A stretch of 31,644 nucleotides of DNA, from NCBI RefSeq assembly GCF_000972385.1, contig NZ_JXTE01000083.1:1-31644 (forward strand), written 5' to 3'. This DNA comes from Streptomyces sp. WM6386 (GTDB taxonomy: Bacteria; Actinomycetota; Actinomycetes; Streptomycetales; Streptomycetaceae). Positions 10,096-19,169 of this stretch are shown piece after piece. The stretch's first letter is position 1; each line of letters starts with the position of its first letter. The notes below the pieces were generated by a model. It made no database searches, was not told the DNA's origin, and saw nothing but the letters and a program-made list of their open reading frames with translations. A program made the translations under genes and the position numbers.

Positions 10096-10475
10096 GCGGT
10101 GGCCTCAGCCTTCTCGGCCGCGGGGGCGTCGGAGTCGTCGGCGTGGTCGGGCTCGTGGCCCTCGGCTGTGTCGCGGAGTCTGTCGATGTCCGAGGTGCCG
10201 CGGTTGCGGTGGACGGCGAGGACGATCGCCAGGCCGATGCCGATCTCGGCGGCGGCGATGGCGATGGTGAACAGGGTCAGGGCCTGGCCGGAGTGGAGGG
10301 TCTCCTCGGCGGTCCTGCTGAGCCAGACGTCGAAGGCGACCAGGTTGAGGTTGACGGCGTTGAGCATCAGCTCGACCGACATCAGGACCAGGATCGCGTT
10401 GCGGCGCGCGAGGACGCCGTACAGGCCGGTGCAGAACAGGAGGGCGGAGAGTACGGCGGGATAGGCGAGGTGCAT
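10092..10475 (-). CDS. nuoK: NADH-quinone oxidoreductase subunit K
   Basis: This encodes a 127-residue protein with three membrane helices. The core contains [23 protein letters not shown], with the conserved membrane glutamate of the proton pathway, and the second glutamate in [16 protein letters not shown]. It matches the NuoK family, which is usually about 100 residues. The extra 25 or so residues form an acidic, alanine-rich C-terminal tail ([23 protein letters not shown]). The ATG start overlaps the nuoJ TGA by 1 nt (TGATG). Confidence 0.95.
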   Translation of the reverse strand: MHLAYPAVLSALLFCTGLYGVLARRNAILVLMSVELMLNAVNLNLVAFDVWLSRTAEETLHSGQALTLFTIAIAAAEIGIGLAIVLAVHRNRGTSDIDRLRDTAEGHEPDHADDSDAPAAEKAEATA

Positions 10476-11257
10476 CAGCGGGCGCCTTCCTGCTCGGCCG
10501 GGGTGGTGCGCTCGGTGGGGGCGCTGGGCTCGAGCGGTTCGGTTCGCTCGACCGACCTGTTTCGCTCGATCGGGTGATTACGGGAATTCGGGGCGGATGG
10601 GGAACTACCGGTCGCGAGCCGGGAGTTCACAGGGGGAGAGCTCGACTCCGCCTTCGCCTTGCGGGACAGGACGATCGCGCCGACCAGTGCGGCGAGGAGG
10701 AGGACGGAAAGGGCCTCGAAGGGGAGCACCCAGTTCTGGAAGAGGCTCGCTCCGGTGGCCTCGGTGGAGCCGGCGGCGGGGCCGTCCAGGTCGATCCAGG
10801 TCGCGCGGAAGGCGTCGACGACGACCCACACCAGGGCGGCGGCCGAGGCGATGGCGACCGTGAGGGCCGCCCAGCGGTTGCCGGAGTCGGCGTCCGGGGA
10901 GCGGCCGATGGGTGCCTTGGTGAGCATCAGACCGAAGAGGAGGAGAACGACGACGGAACCTACGTAGATGAGGACCTGCACCCAGGCGATGAACTCCGCG
11001 GTGAGCAGGAGGTACTCGACGGCGAGACCGCCGAGGGTCACCACCAGCCACAGGGCGGCGTGCACCAGCTGCCGGGTCGTGACGGTGACGATGGCGGCCC
11101 CGAAGGTGACCAGGCCGACGAGGAGGAAGGCGATCTCGACGCCGGTCGGCGAGAGGAAGCCGTGGGTTTCGGTGGCGGCGGCGATGACGGTGGCTTGAGC
11201 CTTGGTCAGCGTGGCGTGCGCCGAGGTGGCCGTGGCGGCGGCTGCGGCGAGGGTCAT
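10475..11257 (-). CDS. nuoJ: NADH-quinone oxidoreductase subunit J
   Basis: This encodes a 260-residue membrane protein. Five hydrophobic helices occupy roughly residues 30-200, with the family motifs [29 protein letters not shown] (pi-bulge helix) and [23 protein letters not shown]. The last 55-60 residues form a Ser/Pro/Arg/Glu-rich tail (for example [19 protein letters not shown]) that is not part of the conserved subunit. Its DNA near 10500-10620 is locally less GC-rich than the neighbours. I chose the ATG at 11257 because it overlaps the nuoI TGA by 4 nt, although the frame is open further upstream. Confidence 0.94.
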   Translation of the reverse strand: MTLAAAAATATSAHATLTKAQATVIAAATETHGFLSPTGVEIAFLLVGLVTFGAAIVTVTTRQLVHAALWLVVTLGGLAVEYLLLTAEFIAWVQVLIYVGSVVVLLLFGLMLTKAPIGRSPDADSGNRWAALTVAIASAAALVWVVVDAFRATWIDLDGPAAGSTEATGASLFQNWVLPFEALSVLLLAALVGAIVLSRKAKAESSSPPVNSRLATGSSPSAPNSRNHPIERNRSVERTEPLEPSAPTERTTPAEQEGAR

Positions 11258-11871
11258 GACGCACCTCCCTCGGGTGCGGTCGGCCCGGTCGACTGCCCGG
11301 ACTGGGGCTCGGTCGGTTCGGCCTGGGCCGCTGCCAGCTTCTCGGCGCTCTTGCGGGCGGCCGCGATCTCCTTCGGCTCCTCGGCCGCAGGGTCGAGGGC
11401 AGGCGGGGCCGGGACGGTCCACATCCACTCGCGGAGCTTGTCGCGTTCGTGGGTGAGTTCACGGATGTCGGTCTCGGCGTACTCGAACTCCGGGGACCAG
11501 AACAGAGCGTCGAAAGGACAGACCTCGATGCAGATACCGCAGTACATGCACAGGGAGAAGTCGATGGCGAAGCGGTCGAGGACGTTGCGGCTGCGCTCAC
11601 GGCCGCCAGGGGCGGCCGCCGGCACCGTCTCCTTGTGGGAGTCGATGTAGATGCACCAGTCCGGGCACTCCCGGGCGCACAGCATGCAGACCGTGCAGTT
11701 CTCCTCGAACAGGCCGATGACACCGCGGGTGCGGGGCGGGAGGTCGGGCTGCACGTCGGGGTACTGCTCGGTGACGGTCTTCTTCGTCATCGTCCGGAGG
11801 GTGACGGCCAGGCCCTTGGCGAGGCCGGCGCCGGGAAACCGGGACCGGATGGGCGGGAGCGACTCAGCCAT
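11254..11871 (-). CDS. nuoI: NADH-quinone oxidoreductase subunit I (2x[4Fe-4S])
   Basis: This encodes a 205-residue connecting subunit with two ferredoxin-type motifs: [12 protein letters not shown] at residues 59-70 and [12 protein letters not shown] at 108-119. All eight cluster ligands are intact. An amphipathic N-terminus ([14 protein letters not shown]) matches the membrane-contact helix of NuoI, and a charged Ala/Pro-rich tail follows residue 155. In complex I these clusters pass electrons from the NuoG side to NuoB. Because nuoE-F-G are absent from this operon, this subunit is the most exposed entry point for electrons in whatever complex forms. The ATG start overlaps the nuoH TGA by 1 nt. 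Confidence 0.95.
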   Translation of the reverse strand: MAESLPPIRSRFPGAGLAKGLAVTLRTMTKKTVTEQYPDVQPDLPPRTRGVIGLFEENCTVCMLCARECPDWCIYIDSHKETVPAAAPGGRERSRNVLDRFAIDFSLCMYCGICIEVCPFDALFWSPEFEYAETDIRELTHERDKLREWMWTVPAPPALDPAAEEPKEIAAARKSAEKLAAAQAEPTEPQSGQSTGPTAPEGGAS

Positions 11872-12839
11872 CAGGAGATCACCACCTTGACGATGCCGGT
11901 GAGGGCGATCTGAGCGAGGGAGAGGGGGACGAGGAGGGTCCAGGCGAGCTTCTGGAGCTGGTCCTCGCGCAGGCGGGGATAGGTCACACGCAGCCAGATG
12001 ACGAGGAAGGCGAGGATCGCGGTCTTCAGCAGGGTCCAGACCCAGCCGAGGCCATCGGCGCCCCACGGGCCGTGCCAGCCGCCCAGGAAGAGGACGGTGG
12101 TCAGGCCGCACAGGACGACGATTCCGGCGTACTCGGCGAGGAGGAACAGTGCGAAGCGGAGGCCGGTGTACTCGGTGTACGCGCCGAAGATGATCTCCGA
12201 GTCGGCGACCGGCATGTCGAAGGGCGGGCGCTGGAGTTCGGCGAGGCCGGCGACGAAGAAGACGATCGCGCCGACGATCTGCCAGGGCAGCCACCACCAC
12301 TCGAAGGCGTCGACGATGCCGGGGAGGGAGACCGTGCCGGCCGCCATCGCGACGGAGGCGGCGGTCAGGAGCATCGGGAGTTCGTAGGCCAGGAGTTGGG
12401 CGGCGGTGCGGAGACCGCCGAGGAGGGAGAACTTGTTGGCGCTGGCCCAGCCGGCCATGAGTGAGCCGAGGACGCCCACGCCCATGACGGCCAGGACGAA
12501 GAAGACGCCGGCGTCGATGACCTCGCCGACGGCGCCCTCGCCGGGGCCGATGGGGATGGCGAGGAGGACCAGGAGGTAGGGCAGGAGGGCGACTGCGGGG
12601 GCGAGTTGGAAGATACGGCGGTCCGCGCCCGCGGGTACGACGTCTTCCTTCTGCACGAACTTCACGCCGTCCGCGACGAGTTGGGCCCAGCCGTGGAAGC
12701 CGCCGGCGTACATGGGGCCGAGGCGGCCCTGCATGTGAGCCATGACCTTGTGTTCGGTCTGGCCGACGATCAGGGGGAAGGTGAGGAAGACGACGAAGAC
12801 GATCAGGAGTCGCAGGGCGACGTCGAGAGCGTCGTTCAC
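11871..12839 (-). CDS. nuoH: NADH-quinone oxidoreductase subunit H
   Basis: This encodes a 322-residue membrane subunit that forms part of the quinone chamber. Signatures include [38 protein letters not shown] (about residues 29-66) and [33 protein letters not shown], the conserved acidic quinone-site loop. About eight hydrophobic helices are visible. The GTG start at 12839 overlaps the nuoC TGA by 4 nt. In a standard nuo operon nuoD, E, F and G lie between nuoC and nuoH; here nuoC runs directly into nuoH. Confidence 0.95.
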   Translation of the reverse strand: MNDALDVALRLLIVFVVFLTFPLIVGQTEHKVMAHMQGRLGPMYAGGFHGWAQLVADGVKFVQKEDVVPAGADRRIFQLAPAVALLPYLLVLLAIPIGPGEGAVGEVIDAGVFFVLAVMGVGVLGSLMAGWASANKFSLLGGLRTAAQLLAYELPMLLTAASVAMAAGTVSLPGIVDAFEWWWLPWQIVGAIVFFVAGLAELQRPPFDMPVADSEIIFGAYTEYTGLRFALFLLAEYAGIVVLCGLTTVLFLGGWHGPWGADGLGWVWTLLKTAILAFLVIWLRVTYPRLREDQLQKLAWTLLVPLSLAQIALTGIVKVVIS

Positions 12840-14650
12840 TGCGGGCCTCCTGCGGGGTTTTCGGGAGTTGCGGGATCTTCGGGCGCTTCAGGGGCTTCGG
12901 GCTTTACGGAGGTTCTCGAGGGTTCCTCGGGGGTGGAAGCGGAGTCGGCCTCGGGGGCCGGAGCAGGAGTGGGGGTGGGGGCCGCGGAGGGCGGGGCCTC
13001 GGGCTGAGCCATCGACGCCGGGCGCGACTTGGGCTCCGGCTCGGCCACCGACTCCGACTCCGGCCTTGCCACCGACTCCGGCTTGGTCACCGGATCCGGT
13101 TCCGGCTCAGAATCGGAATCAGGCTTCGGGCGCGGCCGAGTCACTGGCTCCGACCCCGGGTGCAGCTCGGCCTGCGGGCGCGGTTCGGCCTCTGGCCGAG
13201 GCTGCGGCTCCGTGGACGGTTCGGCCTCCGTGCGCGGTTCGGGCCCAGCAGACGGTTCGGGCCCCGTGCGCGGTTCGGTCTCCCGCTGAGGCCGCGTTTC
13301 GGGCTCGGGTTGGGTCTCAGGCTCCGGGAGCGGTTTGGCCTCGGGCTTTTGGTCGGTTGCCGGCTCGTCGAAGGCGGGGCGGGCGTGGTGCCATGGGGCG
13401 TCGGGGCTGCGGGGCGCCGTGGCGGGCTTCGGGAGTGTGGCCTCGGCGCTCGAGGCGTCCTCGGTCGGGGTGGGCAAGGGCGGGGCGTCGGGCGTGGCCA
13501 GTTGGCTCGCCGAGCCCTCTGACGCGCTGCGGGACCGTCGTGGGCCGGTGCCGGGGCGCTGGGAGGTCGAGCCCTCGCCGGCGCTTCGCGCACGACGCGG
13601 TCCGGCCGGCGTGCCCGTGCCCGACGGGGCGTCGTCGGTGCCCGGGGCCGGAGGCTCGGGGGTCGCGGCGGTCTGGCCGGCGGAACCCTCCGCGGCAGTA
13701 CGAGCGCGTCGCGGGCCTGCCGCCGTACCCGAAGACGCGGGCGTCTCCGACTGGCTTGCCGAGCCCTCGGCTGCCGTTGCCTCGCCCTGACTCGCCGAGT
13801 CCTCCGCCGCCGTACCGGCGCCACGTGGCCCAGTCGTCGGCGCACCCGACGACAAGGGTGTCTCCGACTGGCTCGCTGAGCCCTCTGCCGCAGTGCGGGA
13901 ACGGCGCGGCGCGGCAGCCGGATCCGCGGCCCCCTCCGCCTGACTCGCCGAACCCGCCGCCGCGGTGCGAGCGCGGCGTACCGGGCGTTCGCCGGCCGCT
14001 CGGGCCGGGCGTTCTCCCGCTGCCCCGGTTCCCGCCGCTCGGGCTCCGGCGGCTCGGGTGGGGCGGGTCGGGGCTGGGGGGAGTTGGCCTTTCAGAGGGC
14101 CCCATTCGTTCGGGTCGGGGACGCCTGGGGGGAGCATCTGGCGGCGCTTGGGGCCGCCGTGTTCGGACTCGCCCGGCTCCTTGGCGCCGGGCCAGGCCTT
14201 GGCGACCCGAGCAGCCAGGACGAAGTCCTTGCGCAGGGGGTGGCCCTCGAAGTTCTCGGGGAGGAGGAGGTGGTCCAGGGCGGGGTGGCCCTCGAAGACG
14301 ACGCCGAACATTTCGTGCGTCTCGCGTTCGTGCCAGGCCGCGCCCGCGAACACGTCTACGGCGCTGGGCAGGGTCGGGGACTCGTGCGGGACGGTGGTGC
14401 GCAGCAAGAGGCGGCGTACCGGCGACAGGGCCGCGACGTGTACGGCGACGCGGAAGCCCGTGCCCGGCTCGTCGACCGCGCTCAGCCAGTCGAAGTATGT
14501 GCAGCCCAGTTCGTCGCGTGCCGTCTCCAGCGCCGTGATCCAGGATGCCGGCGGGACGTCCACTGTCAGGACCTCGTACGACTCCTCGGCCGTGGCCTCC
14601 GCGCCGAAGAGTTCCTCGGCGGGGGCGGGCAGCCAGCCGACCGCGGTCAT
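12836..14650 (-). CDS. nuoC: NADH-quinone oxidoreductase subunit C with a very long low-complexity tail
   Basis: This encodes a 604-residue protein. Residues 1-190 are a 30-kDa complex I (NuoC) domain, with [16 protein letters not shown], then [20 protein letters not shown] and [14 protein letters not shown]. Everything after about residue 190 (some 410 residues) is low complexity. It begins with repeated units of the form [17 protein letters not shown], seen about ten times in variable copies at residues 215-385. A Glu-Pro/Arg-Pro stretch ([14 protein letters not shown] and similar) and a Pro/Ala tail complete it. There is no fused NuoD domain; I looked for the NuoD nickel-fold-derived motifs and saw none. 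Bacterial NuoC is usually about 180-250 residues. The ATG overlaps the nuoB stop by 4 nt and the stop overlaps nuoH, so the tail is in frame and not an artefact of a missed stop. Confidence 0.9.
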   Translation of the reverse strand: MTAVGWLPAPAEELFGAEATAEESYEVLTVDVPPASWITALETARDELGCTYFDWLSAVDEPGTGFRVAVHVAALSPVRRLLLRTTVPHESPTLPSAVDVFAGAAWHERETHEMFGVVFEGHPALDHLLLPENFEGHPLRKDFVLAARVAKAWPGAKEPGESEHGGPKRRQMLPPGVPDPNEWGPLKGQLPPAPTRPTRAAGARAAGTGAAGERPARAAGERPVRRARTAAAGSASQAEGAADPAAAPRRSRTAAEGSASQSETPLSSGAPTTGPRGAGTAAEDSASQGEATAAEGSASQSETPASSGTAAGPRRARTAAEGSAGQTAATPEPPAPGTDDAPSGTGTPAGPRRARSAGEGSTSQRPGTGPRRSRSASEGSASQLATPDAPPLPTPTEDASSAEATLPKPATAPRSPDAPWHHARPAFDEPATDQKPEAKPLPEPETQPEPETRPQRETEPRTGPEPSAGPEPRTEAEPSTEPQPRPEAEPRPQAELHPGSEPVTRPRPKPDSDSEPEPDPVTKPESVARPESESVAEPEPKSRPASMAQPEAPPSAAPTPTPAPAPEADSASTPEEPSRTSVKPEAPEAPEDPATPENPAGGPQ

Positions 14651-15543
14651 CGTTCCTCCCCCGGGGCCGGGTCGTCGGACGAACCGGAAGCCGAGCCTGA
14701 GGCGGGCCGGGACGTCGCACCCGAGGCCGGATCAGAAGCCGTACTGGAAGCGGAGCCCGAACCCGACTCCGAAGCCGACTCCGAAGCCGAACGCGAACCC
14801 GAACTCCCGCCCGGAGGTGACCCAGCCGCCGAGCCCGAAGCTTCTTCCGGAGCCGACTCAACCGCCGACCCCGCACCCGACCCAGAAGCCGATTCCGCAC
14901 CCGCCCCGGCCACCGCCCCCGAAGCCCCGCCCGAATCCGACCCAGCCGCCGTCCCCGAAGCCGCCCCCGGCCCCCGCACCAACCCGCTCTGCAGCGCAGC
15001 CGTCGACGCCCGCCCGCCAGTCACCCCGTACCGCTCCCCCAGCGACTCGCGGGCGATCTTCTCCTGGAGTTTGAGGATTCCCTGGAGCAGGGCCTCGGGG
15101 CGGGGCGGGCAGCCGGGGACGTAGACGTCGACCGGGATGATCTGGTCGACGCCCTTCGTCACGGAGTACGAGTCCCAGTACGGGCCGCCGCAGTTGGAGC
15201 AGGCGCCGAAGGAGATGACGTACTTGGGCTCCGGCATCTGCTCGTAGAGGCGTTTGACCGCCGGGGCCATCTTGTCGGTGACCGTGCCGGAGACGACCAT
15301 GAGGTCGGCCTGGCGGGGGCCCGGTGCGAAGGGGATCACGCCGAGGCGGATGAAGTCGTGGCGGGCCATCGACGCGGCGATGAACTCGATCGCGCAGCAG
15401 GCGAGGCCGAAGTTGAAGACCCAGAGCGAGTAGCGGCGGCCCCAGTTGAGGACCACCTTCATCGGCTCGGGGGCGAGGCGGGCCAGGGCGCCCAGCCGTT
15501 TCGGCTCGGGGAGCAGCACCGGTTCCGAGGGGGTCACGTCCAT
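14647..15543 (-). CDS. nuoB: NADH-quinone oxidoreductase subunit B (N2 cluster) with Ser/Gly/Ala-rich tail
   Basis: This encodes a 298-residue protein. Residues 1-180 are a canonical NuoB: CC at 49-50 in [11 protein letters not shown], then [20 protein letters not shown] and [16 protein letters not shown]. The N2 [4Fe-4S] ligands are therefore complete. From about residue 185 the protein continues for about 110 residues as a Ser/Gly/Ala/Glu repeat ([15 protein letters not shown] and similar) ending GEER. NuoB is normally 160-220 residues, so the tail is extra. I chose the ATG at 15543 by homology; it overlaps nuoA by 10 nt although the frame is open upstream. It is followed by nuoC with an ATGA overlap. 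Confidence 0.93.
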   Translation of the reverse strand: MDVTPSEPVLLPEPKRLGALARLAPEPMKVVLNWGRRYSLWVFNFGLACCAIEFIAASMARHDFIRLGVIPFAPGPRQADLMVVSGTVTDKMAPAVKRLYEQMPEPKYVISFGACSNCGGPYWDSYSVTKGVDQIIPVDVYVPGCPPRPEALLQGILKLQEKIARESLGERYGVTGGRASTAALQSGLVRGPGAASGTAAGSDSGGASGAVAGAGAESASGSGAGSAVESAPEEASGSAAGSPPGGSSGSRSASESASESGSGSASSTASDPASGATSRPASGSASGSSDDPAPGEER

Positions 15544-15941
15544 GTCAGGACGCCCTTCTTGTATGCGTACAGCAGACCCACGGCCAGGAAGCCGAGGAAG
15601 ATGAACATCTCTACGAGCGTGGCCGCGCCATAGCCGGGGGCGGCGAAGACCGTGGCCCACGGGAACAGGAAGATCGAGTCGACGGCGAAGATGACGTAGA
15701 GGAAGGCGTAGACGTAGTAGCGGACCTGGGTGTGGGCCCAGCCCTCGCCGACGGGGTCGACTCCGCACTCGTACGTCAGGAGCTTCTCGGGGGTCGGGAC
15801 GACGGGGCGCAGCAGGCGGCTGGCGCCGAAGGCCACGGCGACGAAGAGCACGCCGACGACGGCGAGCAGTCCGACGACCGAGTACGACTGGAAGTAGTCC
15901 GCCGCAACGACGACGGTCGACCCGACGGTCTGTTCCGGCAC
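15534..15941 (-). CDS. nuoA: NADH-quinone oxidoreductase subunit A
   Basis: This encodes a 135-residue, three-helix membrane subunit and is the first gene of the operon. Conserved segments are [44 protein letters not shown] (the YECG loop and acidic helix) and [22 protein letters not shown] prefer the GTG at 15941 ([11 protein letters not shown]) because GAGGGG lies 6 nt upstream; a second GTG at 15968 would add nine residues. The stop overlaps nuoB by 10 nt. Confidence 0.93.
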   Translation of the reverse strand: MPEQTVGSTVVVAADYFQSYSVVGLLAVVGVLFVAVAFGASRLLRPVVPTPEKLLTYECGVDPVGEGWAHTQVRYYVYAFLYVIFAVDSIFLFPWATVFAAPGYGAATLVEMFIFLGFLAVGLLYAYKKGVLTWT

Positions 15942-16145
15942 GTCCGACCCCTCGCTCCCTGTGAACACACCGAAGATCGCTGGACACCCGCTGTTCGACG
16001 ATCTGTACGCACGGGAGTCTAGGGCCTGCTAAAGAGACCGTAAGCAGCCCGTCACGGCTGAACCTGCCGGGGTGGGGTTTTCCCCAGGAGATCTCGGCGG
16101 CTCGCCTCATGGCGCCGCGGCGCGTCGCGCGGCACGCTAGCCCAT
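15942..16145. promoter_or_regulatory. divergent promoter region between nuoA and the sensor kinase
   Basis: This 204-bp gap must contain the nuo operon promoter (minus) and one for the kinase (plus). On the minus strand TAGACT (about 16017-16022) fits a -10 element, with a weak CTTACG -35 about 17 nt upstream. An imperfect inverted repeat, GGGCCTGCT (16022-16030) with AGCAGCCC (16044-16051), overlaps that -35/-10 interval, where a repressor or response regulator could bind. I saw no Rex-type TTGTGA-N6-TCACAA site. Confidence 0.4.
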
Positions 16146-17351
16146 ATGACCGAACGCCCCAGACACTTCCCGGAACGGAAGGCCGAGGCCACCGCGCCGC
16201 TTCCGCCCGTCCGGTTCGCCTACGACGCGCACACCTGGAAGGAGATCGCGCATCTCCTCGTCAACCTTCCGGTGGCGTTGCTCGGGTTCGTCTATGTCAC
16301 GACGGTGCTGTTCACCGGATTCTGGCTGACCGTGACCGTGATCGGGTTCCCGCTGCTCGCGGCCGGGCTGATGGGTGCGCGGAAGCTGGGCGCGATGGAG
16401 CGGGCGCGGGCCCGGAAGCTGCTCGGGGTGCGGATCGACGAGCCGAGTCCGCTGCCGTTGAAGACCAGTAACTCGGGCTTCTTCCAGCAGCTGTGGATGA
16501 TGCTGAAGGACCCGGTTGGCTGGCGCACGATCCTGTACGACTTCATCCGGTTGCCCTGGGGCATCCTCACCTTCACCATCACGCTGACCTCACTGTTCGT
16601 GCTGTGGCCGGTGCTGCCGTTCATTGCGCGGGGCCTCGCCAACGCCGACCGGGCGATGGTGCGCGGACTGTTGTCGCCCTCCGACGAACTGGAGCGGCGG
16701 ATCGCCGAACTGGAGTCGGACCGGGGGGTCGTGGTGGACGCGGCCGCGTCCGATCTGCGGCGCATCGAGCGCGATCTGCACGACGGGGCGCAGGCCCGGC
16801 TGGTCAATCTGGCGATGGGCCTCGGTCTGGCGAAGGAGAAGCTGCTGGAGGACCCCGAGTACGCGGCGGCGATGGTCTCGGAGGCGCACGGCGAGGTGAA
16901 GCTCGCGCTCCAGGAGCTGCGGGATCTGGCGCGGGGCATCCATCCCGCCGTACTCACCGACCGAGGGCTCGACGCCGCCCTGTCCTCCGTCGCCTCGCGC
17001 TGCACGGTGCCGGTGAAGGTGACGGCCGATCTGAACGCCAGACCGGCCGCGGCCATCGAGGGCATCGCCTATTTCACGGTGTCCGAGCTGCTGCAGAACG
17101 TCAGCAAGCACAGCGGGGCGAGGACCGCGTCCGTCGACGTGTGGCGCGCGGAGGACCGGCTTCTCATCCAGGTGTGGGACGACGGCCGCGGCGGCGCCCG
17201 CCTCGACGGCGGCACCGGTATGCAGGGCCTCGCGGAACGTCTCGGCGCCGTCGACGGCCTGTTCGTCATCGACTCCCCGCCGGGCGGTCCTACGACGGTG
17301 ACGGCGGAGCTGCCGTGGCGGGACCGGTCGTTCGACACCGGCCGCAGGTGA
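16146..17351 (+). CDS. NarL-family sensor histidine kinase (first of a tandem pair)
   Basis: This encodes a 401-residue protein. The N-terminal sensor domain (residues 25-175) has paired hydrophobic segments ([27 protein letters not shown] and [25 protein letters not shown]), as in the actinobacterial putative-sensor family (PF13796-like). A HisKA_3 dimerisation domain has the phosphoacceptor in [19 protein letters not shown], and a HATPase_c domain contains [12 protein letters not shown] (N box), WDDGRGGA and [11 protein letters not shown] (G boxes). The start ATG has no good Shine-Dalgarno site. It is divergent from nuoA and followed 161 bp later by a paralogue; signal and target are unknown. 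Confidence 0.92.
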   Translation: MTERPRHFPERKAEATAPLPPVRFAYDAHTWKEIAHLLVNLPVALLGFVYVTTVLFTGFWLTVTVIGFPLLAAGLMGARKLGAMERARARKLLGVRIDEPSPLPLKTSNSGFFQQLWMMLKDPVGWRTILYDFIRLPWGILTFTITLTSLFVLWPVLPFIARGLANADRAMVRGLLSPSDELERRIAELESDRGVVVDAAASDLRRIERDLHDGAQARLVNLAMGLGLAKEKLLEDPEYAAAMVSEAHGEVKLALQELRDLARGIHPAVLTDRGLDAALSSVASRCTVPVKVTADLNARPAAAIEGIAYFTVSELLQNVSKHSGARTASVDVWRAEDRLLIQVWDDGRGGARLDGGTGMQGLAERLGAVDGLFVIDSPPGGPTTVTAELPWRDRSFDTGRR

Positions 17352-17357
17352 CACGCG

Positions 17358-17440
17358 TCGTAGGTGACATGGGTCGTAGGTAGGGAAAACCCCCCTCCCA
17401 AGACGCCGACGGACTCCATGGTCCGCCGACCTGCGGCCCA
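17358..17440. promoter_or_regulatory. direct repeats and GGGAAAACCC motif between the two kinases
   Basis: In the 161-bp gap there is an 8-bp direct repeat TCGTAGGT at 17358-17365 and 17374-17381, 16 nt apart. It runs into TAGGGAAAACCCCCC (17381-17395), which contains a palindromic GGG-AAAA-CCC. Such phased repeats upstream of a kinase gene could be a response-regulator site. This is pattern reading only. Confidence 0.3.
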
Positions 17441-17512
17441 GCAGGGTGGAGGTACGACAGCGACACCACACTCCAGGCACCCCGGGCGGGGGACGAGAGA
17501 AGGACGACGCCG

Positions 17513-18859
17513 ATGGCCACGGACTACGGACAGAGCTACGGGTTCCTCGACGAGCAGACGCGGCGGCGCCGGCTGCCGACGGGGCTGCGGGCGCCGTTCG
17601 AGGGGCGGACCTGGCGGGAGTTCGGATATGTGCTGCTGAGCCTGCCGATCAGCATCGTGCTGTTCACGTATGCCATCACGATGGTGTCCGTCGGCGCCGG
17701 GCTGCTGGTGACGTTCCTCGGGATTCCGGTCCTGGCGGCGGGGCTGGCCGGGTGCCGGGGGTTCGGGGCGTTGGAGCGGGCGCGGGCGCGGGGGCTGCTG
17801 GGGCTCGATGTCGCCGATCCGGAGCCGCTCAGGATGCGCGGGAGCGGGTTCCTGGCGTGGATGGGGGCCGTGCTGAAGAGCGGCACGTCCTGGCGGACGC
17901 TGCTCTACGCGGTGATCCAGCTGCCGTGGGCGGTGTTCTCGTTCGTCGTCGCCGTGACCTTCTGGACGTACGGGTGGGCGCTGCTGACGTATCCGCTGTG
18001 GTTCTGGCTCTTTCCGGTGTACGGCGGTCAGGACGGGCTTCAGCTGTACGGCGACGAGACCCACCACATCTATCTCGACAACCCGTTCGAGATCGGGGTG
18101 ACCGCGCTGGTGGGGCTGCTGTTCACGCTGGCCACGCCGTGGATCGTGCGGGCGCTGACGATGGTGGACCGGGTGATGGTGCACGGGCTGCTCGGGCCGT
18201 CCCGGCTGGCCACGCGGGTGGTGGAGCTGGAGTCCGACCGGGGGGTCGTGGTGGATACGGCGGCGGCGGATCTGCGGCGCATCGAGCGCGATCTGCACGA
18301 CGGGGCGCAGGCTCGGCTCGTCGCGCTGGCGATGGATCTGGGGCTGGCGAAGGAGAAGCTCACGGAGGATCCGCAGGCCGCGGCCCGGATGGTGGACGAG
18401 GCACACGGTGAGGTGAAGACCGCGCTGCAGGAGCTGCGGGATCTGGCGCGCGGGATTCATCCGGCGGTGCTGACGGATCGGGGGCTGGATGCGGCGTTGT
18501 CCTCGGTGGCGTCGCGGTGCACGGTGCCGGTGCAGGTGGAGGTGGACCTTCCGGCGCGGCCGGCGCCGGCGATCGAGGGGATCGCGTACTTCACGGTGTC
18601 GGAGCTGCTGCAGAACATCAGCAAGCATTCGCGGGCGACGTGGGCGGCCGTGGATGTGTGGCGGGTGGAGAACCGGTTGATGTTGCAGGTCGTGGACAAC
18701 GGGGTGGGGGGTGCCGATACGGCTGCGGGGTCCGGGCTTGGTGGGCTGGCGGAGCGGCTGGATGCGGTGGACGGGATTCTGGTGGTGGATTCGCCGGTGG
18801 GCGGGCCTACGCGGGTCACGGCGGAGTTGCCTTGGCGGGGGGAGCGGGCGTTGGGATGA
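17513..18859 (+). CDS. NarL-family sensor histidine kinase (second of a tandem pair)
   Basis: This encodes a 448-residue paralogue of the preceding kinase with the same order of parts. The membrane sensor domain (about 25-220) carries an extra segment of about 45 residues (YPLWFWLFPVYGGQDGLQ and onward) not found in the first copy. HisKA_3 has [19 protein letters not shown], and the ATPase domain has VSELLQNISKHSR, VDNGVGGAD and SGLGGLAERLDA. The catalytic halves are nearly identical, and the DNA from about 18230 closely repeats that from about 16710, indicating duplication. AGAAGGA precedes the ATG. It probably partners the response regulator at 19170, which is inference from proximity. Confidence 0.92.
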   Translation: MATDYGQSYGFLDEQTRRRRLPTGLRAPFEGRTWREFGYVLLSLPISIVLFTYAITMVSVGAGLLVTFLGIPVLAAGLAGCRGFGALERARARGLLGLDVADPEPLRMRGSGFLAWMGAVLKSGTSWRTLLYAVIQLPWAVFSFVVAVTFWTYGWALLTYPLWFWLFPVYGGQDGLQLYGDETHHIYLDNPFEIGVTALVGLLFTLATPWIVRALTMVDRVMVHGLLGPSRLATRVVELESDRGVVVDTAAADLRRIERDLHDGAQARLVALAMDLGLAKEKLTEDPQAAARMVDEAHGEVKTALQELRDLARGIHPAVLTDRGLDAALSSVASRCTVPVQVEVDLPARPAPAIEGIAYFTVSELLQNISKHSRATWAAVDVWRVENRLMLQVVDNGVGGADTAAGSGLGGLAERLDAVDGILVVDSPVGGPTRVTAELPWRGERALG

Positions 18860-18892
18860 CCCGGAGGTGCCTGCGGGCGGCGTGGGGTGCTT

Positions 18893-19027
18893 TTCGCCCC
18901 CCGCCGCCCTTACCCGTTCCCATCCCCCAGGGGCTGCCGCCCCTTCGACCCCGCTCCCTGGGGGCTGCGCCCCCACACCCCCGTCGGCCCTGAACAGGCC
19001 TCGTCCTCAATCGCCGGGCGGGCTGGA
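18893..19027. repeat. Streptomyces-type dispersed intergenic repeat cluster with hairpins
   Basis: The spacer after the second kinase holds G/C hairpins: CCAGGGGCTGCCGCCCCTT around 18927-18945 and GGGGGCTGCGCCCCC at 18960-18974. They are followed by GGCCTCGTCCTCAATCGCCGGGCGGGCTGGA-like sequence to about 19026. I recognise both pieces as families repeated between genes throughout Streptomyces chromosomes. The hairpins probably also end transcription of the kinase genes. Confidence 0.6.
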
Positions 19028-19169
19028 ATGTCCTGAATCTGCGTCCGAAAGCGAACCGTACCCCCGTTGATTCCCGTCGGCCCGGCGCACCGGCATGCGA
19101 ATGCTGGAATGCTGGACTTCGCCCGCCGGGGAGGCGGGCGTCGAGGCGGGTCGTGGGGGGCCGAGGATC

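Noticed and set aside
13440..14000. CRISPR-like array in the repeated GACTGGCT...GAGCCCTC units
   Set aside because: The repeats are degenerate, unevenly spaced and in frame with nuoC; they are protein-coding repeats, not repeat-spacer units. The exact 18-bp repeat at 31549 likewise has no spacers.
12836..14080. Possible fused NuoD domain in the long nuoC product
   Set aside because: The residues after the NuoC domain are repetitive and disordered; no conserved histidine/aspartate motifs of NuoD are visible.
12742..14538. A 598-residue plus-strand frame opposite the nuoC tail, Arg/Pro/Gly-rich
   Set aside because: The repetitive nuoC tail keeps several frames free of stops. The minus frame is fixed by overlaps with nuoB and nuoH and by the NuoC domain; this one has nothing comparable.
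15942..16145. Rex (NADH-sensing) operator upstream of nuoA
   Set aside because: I looked for TTGTGA-N6-TCACAA and found nothing close.
17069..18976. A 635-residue minus-strand frame opposite the second kinase
   Set aside because: It is His/Arg/Pro-rich shadow translation of the kinase codons with no recognised domain.
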